Assembly: GCF_036014195.1 (NCBI RefSeq)
Contig: NZ_CP107918.1
Location: 2,108,001-2,172,000 of the forward strand
Source: Streptomyces sp. NBC_00442
GTDB taxonomy: Bacteria; Actinomycetota; Actinomycetes; Streptomycetales; Streptomycetaceae
Direction of reading: 5' to 3'
Length of the DNA stretch: 64,000 nucleotides
Shown: positions 34,588 to 44,811 of the stretch, in pieces
Layout of the letters: the number at the start of each line of letters is the position of its first letter
How positions within the stretch are numbered: the first letter of the stretch is position 1
Notes under the pieces: model-generated
Told to the model about the DNA's origin: nothing
What the model saw: the letters and a program-made list of their open reading frames with translations, nothing else
Databases searched by the model: none
Made by a program: the position numbers and the translations under genes

Positions 34588-35043
34588 CTAGCCGTCGGCT
34601 GCGGCTGCGTTCAGCTGGTGCAACAGGCGGGCCAGCTCGGAGATCTCCGAGCGGTTCCAGTTGGCCAGTTTGCGGACGTACCGCTCGCGCCGGGCATCCC
34701 GCACCCGCCCGAACCTCGCCGTACCCTCCGGCGTGATGCGGACCAGGGAGGCGCGCCCGTCCGCGGGGTCGGGCTCCCGGGCCACCAGGCCGAGGTCCTC
34801 GAGCGCGTGGAGCTGACGGCTCATCGTCGCCTTGCCCACCCCGAAGTACCCGGCCAGTTCCGTGGCGCGCTGCGGCCCGGCCTCGTCGAGCCGTACCAGC
34901 AGCCCGTACGCCGCCGGTTCGAGATCGGGGTGGACCTCGCGGGCCATCTCGCCGGACGAGGCCCTGGCCCGCCGCAGAAAGACGGCCAGCTCGCGTTCGA
35001 GCGCGAGGAACTCCTGATCCGGACCGTGCACGTCGGCTCCCAT
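34588..35043 (-). CDS. MarR-family regulator
   Basis: 151 aa. The winged HTH runs from about 40-115 (QRATELAGYFGVGKATMSRQLHALEDLGL, then the DGRASLVRITPEG wing). ATG 35043 was chosen so that the N-terminal helix is of usual length; an upstream extension to 35220 has atypical composition. No ribosome-binding site is visible, so the message may be leaderless. Divergent from a GH25 muramidase gene. Confidence 0.9.
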   Translation of the reverse strand: MGADVHGPDQEFLALERELAVFLRRARASSGEMAREVHPDLEPAAYGLLVRLDEAGPQRATELAGYFGVGKATMSRQLHALEDLGLVAREPDPADGRASLVRITPEGTARFGRVRDARRERYVRKLANWNRSEISELARLLHQLNAAAADG

Positions 35044-35224
35044 GCCGTAGGTGTGTCGTGACGGCACAGTATTTCCCAGCGCGCTGTGCGCTCCGCATCG
35101 CGGATGGCGCCCGAGCCGGCCGCGGCTGAAAGTTTCCGCCGAACCGGTCCGTTGTCGCAGCGTGTCGCGGCCGCCAAAGGTCTGAACCAACGGCATACCC
35201 TGAAGCCTCTTTCGCGCCAACGGT

Positions 35225-35252
35225 CTACGTGCGTAGCGTCATCTGTGACATG
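35225..35252. promoter_or_regulatory. Candidate regulator site between MarR and muramidase genes
   Basis: CTACG-TG-CGTAG (35225-35236) is followed within a few bases by GACATGTC, an 8-bp palindrome, in the 283-bp divergent gap. A MarR-type operator is possible; nothing in the sequence assigns it. Confidence 0.3.
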
Positions 35253-35326
35253 TCCACAGCGATACGTCGGCATGTCGACCCGAGCCGTCAAGTCCCAGCC
35301 CCCACCGAGCCTTTCGGAGGCACGCA

Positions 35327-36151
35327 ATGCCCGTGCACAGATCCGGAACGGCCCGCCGCGGACCCTTCACCGCGGCCGGGATCCTCCTCTCCTCCCTCGC
35401 CCTCGTCCTCGGTTTCACCGGGACGTCCGGCGCCGCCGACACCCCGGCGCGCGGCTCCGCGACCCTGGGCATGGGCGTCGCCGCGCACGACGGGGTGGGC
35501 GGTCTGCCCCGTGACACCCGCGCCATCCAGACCGAGGGCGTCGACACCAGCAGCCACAACGGCAACGTCGCCTGGTCCACACTGTGGAACACCGGCGTGA
35601 AATGGGCCTACGTGAAGGCCACCGAGGGCACGTACTACAACAACCCCTCCTTCCCTCAGCAGTACAACGGCTCGTACGACGTCGGCATGATCCGCGGCGC
35701 CTACCACTTCGCCACCCCGGACACCACGGGCGGCGCCGCCCAGGCGGACTACTTCGTGGACCACGGCGGCGGCTGGTCGCGCGACGGCCGGACCCTTCCC
35801 GGCGCGCTCGACATCGAATGGAACCCCTACGGCGCGGCCTGCTACGGCAAGTCGGCGGCCGGCATGGTCAGCTGGATCCGCGACTTCGCCAACGAGTACC
35901 GGTCCCGTACCGGCCGCGACGCGGTGATCTACACGGCCGCCAGCTGGTGGAGCCAGTGCACCGGGAACTCCGGCGCCTTCGGGTCCACCAACCCGCTCTG
36001 GATCGCCCGCTACAACACCGACGCGGGCGCCCTGCCGGCCGGCTGGGACTACTACACGATGTGGCAGTACACCTCGTCCGGCCCCACGGTCGGCGACCAC
36101 TCCCGCTTCAACGGGGCGTACGACCGGCTGCAGGCACTGGCCAACGGCTGA
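35327..36151 (+). CDS. Secreted GH25 muramidase (lysozyme)
   Basis: 274 aa. A signal peptide (to about 37, TSGAAD) precedes a glycoside hydrolase family 25 domain (about 68-270). Catalytic acids are in QTEGVDTSSHNG and ALDIEWNPYG (DxE). It cleaves the beta-1,4 bond between MurNAc and GlcNAc. GGAGG lies 6 nt before ATG 35327, and a strong terminator follows. Monocistronic. Confidence 0.95.
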   Translation: MPVHRSGTARRGPFTAAGILLSSLALVLGFTGTSGAADTPARGSATLGMGVAAHDGVGGLPRDTRAIQTEGVDTSSHNGNVAWSTLWNTGVKWAYVKATEGTYYNNPSFPQQYNGSYDVGMIRGAYHFATPDTTGGAAQADYFVDHGGGWSRDGRTLPGALDIEWNPYGAACYGKSAAGMVSWIRDFANEYRSRTGRDAVIYTAASWWSQCTGNSGAFGSTNPLWIARYNTDAGALPAGWDYYTMWQYTSSGPTVGDHSRFNGAYDRLQALANG

Positions 36152-36163
36152 CCCGGACCCCCA

Positions 36164-36208
36164 CACGGACGGGGCCCCCGGCGCTGCGTCGCCGGGGGCC
36201 CTTCCGTG
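36164..36208 (+). terminator. Hairpin terminator after the muramidase gene
   Basis: GGGCCCCCGGCG (36172-36183), loop CTGCGT, CGCCGGGGGCCC (36190-36201), with outer CACGGA/TCCGTG arms. A very stable stem of at least 12 bp just after the stop codon. Confidence 0.85.
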
Positions 36209-36284
36209 TCTCCGGGCGCACCACCGCCCCGAACGGGTCACGAGCCGCACAGGTGACCCCATTTCGTGTGTCTCATGCGTCAGG

Positions 36285-37094
36285 ATGGAGGCCATGCGCA
36301 GCTTGGGAAGGGTGAGGCGGACGGTGGCCCCGGTCGCCGCGGTCGCGGTCGTGCTGTTCGGCGGCGCGGGGTGCGGCGGGTCCGCCGCCTCGTCCCCGCA
36401 GTCCGAGACCGCGCCCTCCGGGGCCCCCCGCACCCAGACCAGCGCCGTGCCCGCGCCGAACACCCCGTCGGTCGGTGTGCTGGTCACCGGGGGCGAGCAC
36501 TACTGCACGGCGAGCGTGGTGAGCAGCCCGCGCGGCAATGTCATCGCCACGGCGGCGCACTGCGCGGCCGCCCATCCGGCCGACGAGGTGGAGTTCGCGC
36601 CGGGCTTCGCGGGGCCGGACGGGGGCACGTATCCGTACGGGAAGTGGAAGGTGCGGGCCGCCCAGATCGACGACCGGTGGACCGCGGACCAGGACGACGC
36701 GGTGGACTACGCCTTCCTCACCCTGGAGCCGGACGCGGGGGGCCGCAGCGTGCAGAGCGTGGTCGGCTCCTCGACGCCGGACTGGAGCGCGGGGCCGGAC
36801 CAGCGGGTGACCGTCGTGGGCTATCCGATCGAGGACCACAACCCCGAGAACCGGCCCGTCATCTGCACCACGGACACCCACCGCGACACCGAGGTGCACG
36901 CGATGATGCGGATGCAGTGCGGGGGCTTCTGGGACGGCACGAGCGGCAGCCCCTGGCTGACCGGATACCGGGGCGCCGACCGGATGGGCCGGATCATCGG
37001 CGTGCTGAGCGGCGGTGACACGGACGCGGAGTCGACGGCGGTCCTGTTCGACGCGGGGGCCCGCTCGCTGTACGAGCGGGCCACCCGCGCCTGA
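36285..37094 (+). CDS. Trypsin-like serine protease lipoprotein
   Basis: 269 aa. The signal ends in the lipobox FGGAGC, so it is membrane-anchored. The protease domain (about 60-265) has the triad His in ATAAHCAA, Asp in DDAVDYAFLTL and Ser in GTSGSPWL; Cys pairs are present. ATG 36285 or 36294 could start it. GGAGG is too close to the second, so 36285 is kept. It ends 30 bp from the convergent lon stop. Confidence 0.9.
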   Translation: MEAMRSLGRVRRTVAPVAAVAVVLFGGAGCGGSAASSPQSETAPSGAPRTQTSAVPAPNTPSVGVLVTGGEHYCTASVVSSPRGNVIATAAHCAAAHPADEVEFAPGFAGPDGGTYPYGKWKVRAAQIDDRWTADQDDAVDYAFLTLEPDAGGRSVQSVVGSSTPDWSAGPDQRVTVVGYPIEDHNPENRPVICTTDTHRDTEVHAMMRMQCGGFWDGTSGSPWLTGYRGADRMGRIIGVLSGGDTDAESTAVLFDAGARSLYERATRA

Positions 37095-37124
37095 CCCCCG
37101 GGGCCCGCCCGGGACACCTGGTGC

Positions 37125-39539
<2,415 letters not shown>

Positions 39540-39560
39540 GATCTCCCCTTCGGCAGTCAA

Positions 39561-39581
39561 GTTGAGCTATGCCGACTCAAT
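39561..39581. promoter_or_regulatory. HAIR element (HspR operator) upstream of lon
   Basis: GTTGAGC, seven bases, ACTCAAT: the HAIR consensus is CTTGAGT-N7-ACTCAAG, so 11 of 14 arm bases match with correct spacing. HspR represses lon, dnaK and clpB regulons in Streptomyces. Confidence 0.75.
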
Positions 39582-39836
39582 GCATGTGAGTCGAGGAATG
39601 TTCCCCGGGGGGCGTTCGCTCTGAGCGATCAAGCGCGCGCGGCAGTCAGGGGTGGGGCGGCGGTCGGGGTCGCGGCGTGCGGGCCGGTGATCGGACCGCA
39701 CCCCGGGGCGATGCGGTGCACGGCCGCCGGGCGGCAGGGACCCCTCGCCCTGGGGGTTGCACGAGAAGAACGAAACGGTAAGGTTCAAACCGCCATTTCA
39801 TCTATTACTCATCCATGCGCACCCCAGGAGGCGGCA

Positions 39837-40508
39837 ATGACGTTGGTGACGGCTGCGATACCGGACCGGGCCTCGATCGGGGCACTGGTGCGGGCCTGGA
39901 TCGACGGCTGGGTCGTTTCGCGCGGGACGTCGGATCCCATGGACCGGCCGTGGGGCTGGACCATTGACGCCGGGCAGGTCCATCACGTGTCGCGGCATGT
40001 GCTTCCGGTGCCGGCCGAGGCGGACGTCCGGGCCCTCGTGGCCGCCACGAGCGCACCGGGTACGTGGCTGAAACTGTTCGCCGAGGACCACACCGTACGG
40101 CCGTGGCTGGCCGAGGGCTGGCAGTTCGACAAGCCGGGCTTCCTGATGTCCGTTCCGCTCACCGCCGAACGGCCACAGGTGCCGGCCGGCTACACCCTCA
40201 CCTCATGGACCCGGGGCGGTGTGACCCGCGTCCTCGTCCGCACCGCCGAGGGCCACTTCGCGGCTCGCGGCCAGATCGCGCCGACCGGCCCGACCGCCGT
40301 CGCCGACCAGATCGAGACATCGCCCGGCCACCAGCGCCGGGGCCTGGGCAGCCTGGTCATGCGCACCCTGCAGAACACCGCCCACGAGGCGGGCTCCCGC
40401 ACCGGCATCCTGGTCGGCACCCCCGAGGGCCGCTCCCTCTACACCTCCCTGGGCTGGGAGACCCGCTCCCCCATGGCGAGCCTGGTCTTCAAACCCTCGA
40501 CGAGCTGA
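39837..40508 (+). CDS. GNAT-family N-acetyltransferase
   Basis: 223 aa. The GNAT fold is in the C-terminal half, with the acetyl-CoA pyrophosphate loop GHQRRGLGSLVM (about 165) and LYTSLGWE near the end. The N-terminal 90 residues are variable. Substrate unknown. AGGAG lies 7 nt before ATG 39837. About 300 bp of non-coding sequence separate it from lon. Confidence 0.9.
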   Translation: MTLVTAAIPDRASIGALVRAWIDGWVVSRGTSDPMDRPWGWTIDAGQVHHVSRHVLPVPAEADVRALVAATSAPGTWLKLFAEDHTVRPWLAEGWQFDKPGFLMSVPLTAERPQVPAGYTLTSWTRGGVTRVLVRTAEGHFAARGQIAPTGPTAVADQIETSPGHQRRGLGSLVMRTLQNTAHEAGSRTGILVGTPEGRSLYTSLGWETRSPMASLVFKPSTS

Positions 40509-40660
40509 CCACCCCGCGGGAAAGCCGGGCACACGCCCGCCCGGCTCGCCCGCATGGGCCGGATTCGGCAGCTCTGCAGCGGGGACGAGGTGCTCCAGTA
40601 CGTCAAGCAGCTGTGGCACGCCCTTGCCCGGTCGGGGGCGGCCGGCCGAGCGGGCCGGGG

Positions 40661-41485
40661 TCAGCCCGGCGGTGCGAGCCCCACCCGCCGCACCGCCGGC
40701 CAGCACGCGATGCCCACGAGGAGCGCTATCGGGTGTCCCCAGGCGGCCAGGGGGTCCGAGATGTCCAGCAGGTCCTGGGTCAGGAGCACGCCCACCACGG
40801 CGAGCGACGTCCAGCGCAGGAAGGGGACGAGCAGACCGGCGAGGGCCCCGACCGTGGCCATCAGGCCGAAGCTGATGCCGTAGTCGAGGCGGTGCAGCGA
40901 ACTCTCGGGCAGATGGCCGGCCAGCACCGAGAGCGCGACGGGGATCTCGGTGGCCAGCGTCGCCACGACATGGCCGAGCAGGAAGACGCCCGCCGTGCGC
41001 CAGCCTCCGATGCGGTGTTCCAGGGCGGCGAGGACGAACACGAAGGCGACCGCGTACGGCGATACGACGCCCCCCGCGATCCACAGCGCGCTCGCGAAGA
41101 TCGCGAGGACGGGCCGCGTCGAGAGGTGGGCCACGTCGGTGCTCGACCCCTGGAGCAGGGCGTCCACGGTGCCCCGGTCGCCGTACTGCGCGTACAGCGA
41201 GGTCGCCAGGAGCAGCAGCGCGTAGCCGAAGGCGAAGGGGGTCGTGGCGGGCGAGGGCAGCAGCCGCCTGATCCGGCCGAGTCCGCCGCGCGCGCCCGGC
41301 GGCGGACTCGTAACCGCGTCCGCCGACTCGCCCCTCGGCCACTGCGCGGGTATCGCGTCGAGGGCCGTGGCGCCCTGCGGGCCCGCCGGGGCACAGGCCA
41401 GGGCGCCCGGGGCGACGGCCTGCGGCGCGTCGGCGGGCGGCGCGTTCCCCGCCGGTGCGGGCTGCCGGGTTTCGAGCGGATGCAC
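40661..41485 (-). CDS. Rhomboid-like membrane protein
   Basis: 274 aa. A Pro/Ala-rich N-terminus of about 75 residues precedes six hydrophobic segments. YGISFGLMAT resembles the rhomboid GxSxG catalytic serine, and AWGHPIALLVG the catalytic His (GHxxGxxxG), so an intramembrane protease is plausible though divergent. GTG 41485 was chosen for GGGGGAGGGG about 9 nt upstream; longer ORFs upstream lose codon bias. It faces the GNAT gene convergently. Confidence 0.75.
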   Translation of the reverse strand: MHPLETRQPAPAGNAPPADAPQAVAPGALACAPAGPQGATALDAIPAQWPRGESADAVTSPPPGARGGLGRIRRLLPSPATTPFAFGYALLLLATSLYAQYGDRGTVDALLQGSSTDVAHLSTRPVLAIFASALWIAGGVVSPYAVAFVFVLAALEHRIGGWRTAGVFLLGHVVATLATEIPVALSVLAGHLPESSLHRLDYGISFGLMATVGALAGLLVPFLRWTSLAVVGVLLTQDLLDISDPLAAWGHPIALLVGIACWPAVRRVGLAPPG

Positions 41486-41847
41486 CGGGTGAGGCCCCTC
41501 CCCCGGGACGCGGCGGGCGCGCCCCGAATCAAGCCACGCCCGCGTTCTCGGCCGTGTCGCGTACTCGCTTGGATCCCTACAACTACGTCCCTGCAACGCA
41601 CACCTTCCGCGAACGACTCCGGCCGCGTCTATGGCGTGCGCCACACGAGACAACCTCGGACCCGTCCCGTGCGTCAGGGGCTACCGGCACGTACCCGGTC
41701 CCCCGGTCCGCGAACCGTACGCGCGGCGGCTCCGGCGCGCGTCACGGCCGCGACCGCCGATCCGTGCGCACGACCGACCCGCGAACACCCCGTCCGCGCC
41801 GGGCAATTCGCGTGCGCGGTGGCGCCCGACGCGGCATTCTCGCGGGC

Positions 41848-42516
41848 ATGGACGACATCGCCACCCTCGACCGGCGCCAGGGCCCGCACGGGGAGGTCGT
41901 GCTGCGGCGGCGCGGAGCCCACTTCGAGATCATCGCCAACGGATGCTTCCTCATGGACACATCGGACGGCCGCTCGGAACGCCTGCTCGTCGATGCGGCG
42001 TACGCCACACTTCTGCCAACCGTGAGCGACCCTCACGTTCTCATCGGCGGGCTCGGTGTCGGGTTCTCCCTCGCACATGCGGCGCGGGACCCGCGCTGGG
42101 GCCAAATCGCCGTCGTCGAGCGGGAGGACGCCATCGTCGACTGGCACCGCACGGGCCCGCTCCGCACCATCTCGGACCCGGCCCTGTCCGATGCGCGTAC
42201 CCGGATCATCCATGCTGATCTGGTCGATTACGTACGTATCACCCAGGACCGCTTCGACGCGCTCTGCCTCGACATCGACAACGGGCCCGACTGGACCGTC
42301 ACCGAGGGCAACGACAGCCTGTACTCGCCGGCCGGACTCGCCCACTGCGCACGGCTGTTGAACCCCGGCGGAGTGCTCGCCGTATGGTCCGCGCAGCCGT
42401 CCACCGCCTTTGAGCAGGCGCTCCGTAATGCCGGATTCACCGGGGTACGTACCGAAGAGATCCGAGTTGCCCGGGGCGTCCCTGACGTGGTCCATCTCGG
42501 CGTTCGCCCTGCGTAG
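41848..42516 (+). CDS. Spermidine synthase-like protein
   Basis: 222 aa. The Rossmann core has LIGGLGVGFSLAHAA (SAM-like motif I), AVVEREDAIVDWH (acidic end of beta 2) and DALCLDIDNGPDW. It resembles spermine/spermidine-synthase-like proteins; polyamine activity is not assured because the gatekeeper loop is not obvious. CATTCT sits 7 nt before ATG 41848, suggesting a leaderless message. 91 bp upstream of the two-component genes. Confidence 0.82.
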   Translation: MDDIATLDRRQGPHGEVVLRRRGAHFEIIANGCFLMDTSDGRSERLLVDAAYATLLPTVSDPHVLIGGLGVGFSLAHAARDPRWGQIAVVEREDAIVDWHRTGPLRTISDPALSDARTRIIHADLVDYVRITQDRFDALCLDIDNGPDWTVTEGNDSLYSPAGLAHCARLLNPGGVLAVWSAQPSTAFEQALRNAGFTGVRTEEIRVARGVPDVVHLGVRPA

Positions 42517-42606
42517 CCGAGATAAGGAAAGTGCCTCTAGTCTCTGACCGACACAGGGGATCACCCCACGGATCCCCGGGCGAGCACAGTCAGGGCGGGG
42601 CAACCG

Positions 42607-43344
42607 ATGGAGCAGACTCACACCGGCCACAACGGCGTCGCGGCGACGCCGGGCGCCCAGCGCAGGGTGCTGGTCGTCGAGGACGACACGACAATCGTGG
42701 ACGCCATCGCGGCCCGTCTGCGGGCCGAGGGCTTCCAGGTGCAGACGGCACTCGACGGCCCCGCCGCCGTCGACACCGCCGAGGCCTGGCAGCCGGACCT
42801 CATGGTGCTCGACATCATGCTGCCCGGCTTCGACGGCCTGGAGGTCTGCCGCCGGGTCCAGGCCCGCCGGCCCGTGCCGGTCCTCATGCTGACGGCTCGC
42901 GACGACGAGACCGACATGCTGGTCGGGCTCGGGGTCGGCGCGGACGACTACATGACCAAGCCGTTCTCGATGCGCGAGCTCGCGGCCCGGGTGCACGTCC
43001 TGTTGCGCCGGGTGGAGCGCGCCGCGCTCGCCGCCACCACACCGCGTACCGGCATACTCCGGCTCGGCGAGCTGGAGATCGACCACGCGCAGCGCCGGGT
43101 ACGGGTGCGCGGCGAGGACGTCCACCTGACGCCGACCGAGTTCGACCTGCTCAGCTGCCTGGCGAACACGCCGCGCGCCGTGCTCTCCCGCGAGCAGCTG
43201 CTCGCCGAGGTGTGGGACTGGGCGGACGCCTCGGGCACCCGCACCGTGGACAGCCACATCAAGGCGCTGCGCCGCAAGATCGGGGCCGAGCGGATCCGTA
43301 CCGTCCACGGCGTGGGTTACGCGCTGGAGACCCCGGCGCCATGA
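42607..43344 (+). CDS. OmpR/PhoB-family response regulator
   Basis: 245 aa. The receiver domain (20-130) has VVEDD, phospho-acceptor Asp in LMVLDIMLPG, LMLTARD and DDYMTKPF. The DNA-binding winged helix (145-240) has LTPTEFDLL and RTVDSHIKALRRKIG. ATGA overlap with the kinase gene shows a single unit. It lies directly upstream of the 2-oxoglutarate dehydrogenase gene, but the signal is unknown. Confidence 0.95.
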   Translation: MEQTHTGHNGVAATPGAQRRVLVVEDDTTIVDAIAARLRAEGFQVQTALDGPAAVDTAEAWQPDLMVLDIMLPGFDGLEVCRRVQARRPVPVLMLTARDDETDMLVGLGVGADDYMTKPFSMRELAARVHVLLRRVERAALAATTPRTGILRLGELEIDHAQRRVRVRGEDVHLTPTEFDLLSCLANTPRAVLSREQLLAEVWDWADASGTRTVDSHIKALRRKIGAERIRTVHGVGYALETPAP

Positions 43345-44531
43345 GCCGGGCGGGAGACCGGGCCCGGCAGCTGCGCGGCAGCGGCGAGCGGCCCGGGTGG
43401 GACGAGCCGGGCAGACGCGGCAGATGGGCCAGGGCCAGGCGAGGACTGAGGGGCCGGGTCGCGGCGGGGCTGCGGTCGGTGTCGATATCGATCAAGACGA
43501 AGCTCGGCACCCTCGTCGTGGTCTCCGTGTTCATCACGACCGGGCTGCTCATGGTGGCCCTGCAGACCCGCACCGAGCTCCGCTTCATCACCGTGTTCTC
43601 GGTGATAGCGACCCTCCTGATCACCCAGTTCGTCGCGCACGGGCTCACCGCCCCGCTGGACGAGATGAACACCGTCGCCCGCGCCATCTCGCACGGCGAC
43701 TACACGCGCCGGGTGCGCGGCGCCGACCGCCGCGACGAACTCGGCGACCTGGCGGGCACCATCAACCGCATGGCCGACGACCTGGAGGCCGTGGACCGCC
43801 ACCGCAAGGAACTCGTGGCGAATGTCTCCCACGAGCTGCGCACGCCCATCGCGGCGTTGCGCGCGGTCCTGGAGAACGTGGTGGACGGCGTCTCCGCGGC
43901 GGATCCGGAGACGATGCGCACGGCCCTCAAGCAGACCGAGCGCCTGGGCCGCCTGGTCGAGACCCTCCTGGACCTCTCCCGCCTGGACAACGGAGTCGTC
44001 ACGCTGCGCGCCCACCGCTTCGAGGTGTGGCCGTATCTGTCGGGCGTCCTCAAGGAGGCCAACCTGGCGGCCGCCCAGCGCAAGTTGTCCTCCGGCTCGG
44101 GCAACCACCAGCGCACCGACGTCCATCTGCACCTGGACGTGTCGCCGCCCGAGCTGACCGCGCACGCGGACGCGGAGCGGCTGCACCAGGTTGTGGCAAA
44201 CCTCATCGACAACGCGGTCAAGCACTCCCCTCCGCACGGCCGCGTGACGGTGCGGGCCCGGCGCGGCGCGCATCCCGGTTCGCTGGACCTGGAGGTCCTC
44301 GACGAGGGGCCCGGGATACCGCAGTCGGAGTGGCACCGGGTGTTCGAGCGCTTCAACCGCGGCACCGCGCCCTCGCCGCACGGGCCGGGCAGCGACGGCG
44401 GGACGGGGCTCGGCCTGGCCATCGCGCGCTGGGCGGTGGATCTGCACGGTGGCCGGATCGGCGTGGCCGAATCCGCACGTGGCTGCCGGATCCAGGTCAC
44501 TCTGCCGGGGAGTCCCCATCCGCAAAATTGA
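43341..44531 (+). CDS. Sensor histidine kinase, partner of the adjacent regulator
   Basis: 396 aa. An Arg/Gly-rich N-terminus is followed by two close transmembrane helices (about 55-75 and 82-103) with hardly any extracytoplasmic loop, which suggests sensing within or near the membrane. HAMP is followed by VANVSHELRTPIAALRAV (phospho-His), NLIDNAVKHSPP (N-box), DEGPGIPQ and GGTGLGLAIARW. Full set of kinase motifs. Translationally coupled to the response regulator. Confidence 0.95.
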   Translation: MSRAGDRARQLRGSGERPGWDEPGRRGRWARARRGLRGRVAAGLRSVSISIKTKLGTLVVVSVFITTGLLMVALQTRTELRFITVFSVIATLLITQFVAHGLTAPLDEMNTVARAISHGDYTRRVRGADRRDELGDLAGTINRMADDLEAVDRHRKELVANVSHELRTPIAALRAVLENVVDGVSAADPETMRTALKQTERLGRLVETLLDLSRLDNGVVTLRAHRFEVWPYLSGVLKEANLAAAQRKLSSGSGNHQRTDVHLHLDVSPPELTAHADAERLHQVVANLIDNAVKHSPPHGRVTVRARRGAHPGSLDLEVLDEGPGIPQSEWHRVFERFNRGTAPSPHGPGSDGGTGLGLAIARWAVDLHGGRIGVAESARGCRIQVTLPGSPHPQN

Positions 44532-44811
44532 CGTAAAGTTCGAACCGGAAGCGGTCGTTCTGCGTGGTGTTCGGCGGAAGCGGTCCTTCCGGGGCGCGGT
44601 CCAGGGGGCTGCGGCCGCACTGTCGCGTACCCGAAGGGGCCCGAGAGAAGCGGAACCACGCTTGTTTCCCGCCATTTCACGCCCCGAAACACGGCTTCCG
44701 GTGTGACTTACGCGACTGTGGCCTGCCCCGTCTGCGCGTCCCGGCCGGCAAGGCGTAGCCTTTATTTCCGCTGTCCATCACCTTGTGAAGCGGAAGAGGG
44801 CGGTTACCGCC
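44532..44811. other. Intergenic region upstream of the 2-oxoglutarate dehydrogenase gene
   Basis: 280 bp. GGAAGCGGTCGTTC and GGAAGCGGTCCTTCC are two similar 14-15 bp words about 30 bp apart (about 44549 and 44576). No gene or clear promoter hexamers recognised. Confidence 0.4.

Noticed and set aside
34588..35220. Longer MarR protein starting at 35220
   Set aside because: The extra 59 residues have atypical composition and would erase most of the divergent promoter region.
41486..41653. N-terminal extension of the rhomboid-like gene to 41653
   Set aside because: No start signal there, and the extension is compositionally unlike the rest; GTG 41485 has a good ribosome-binding site.
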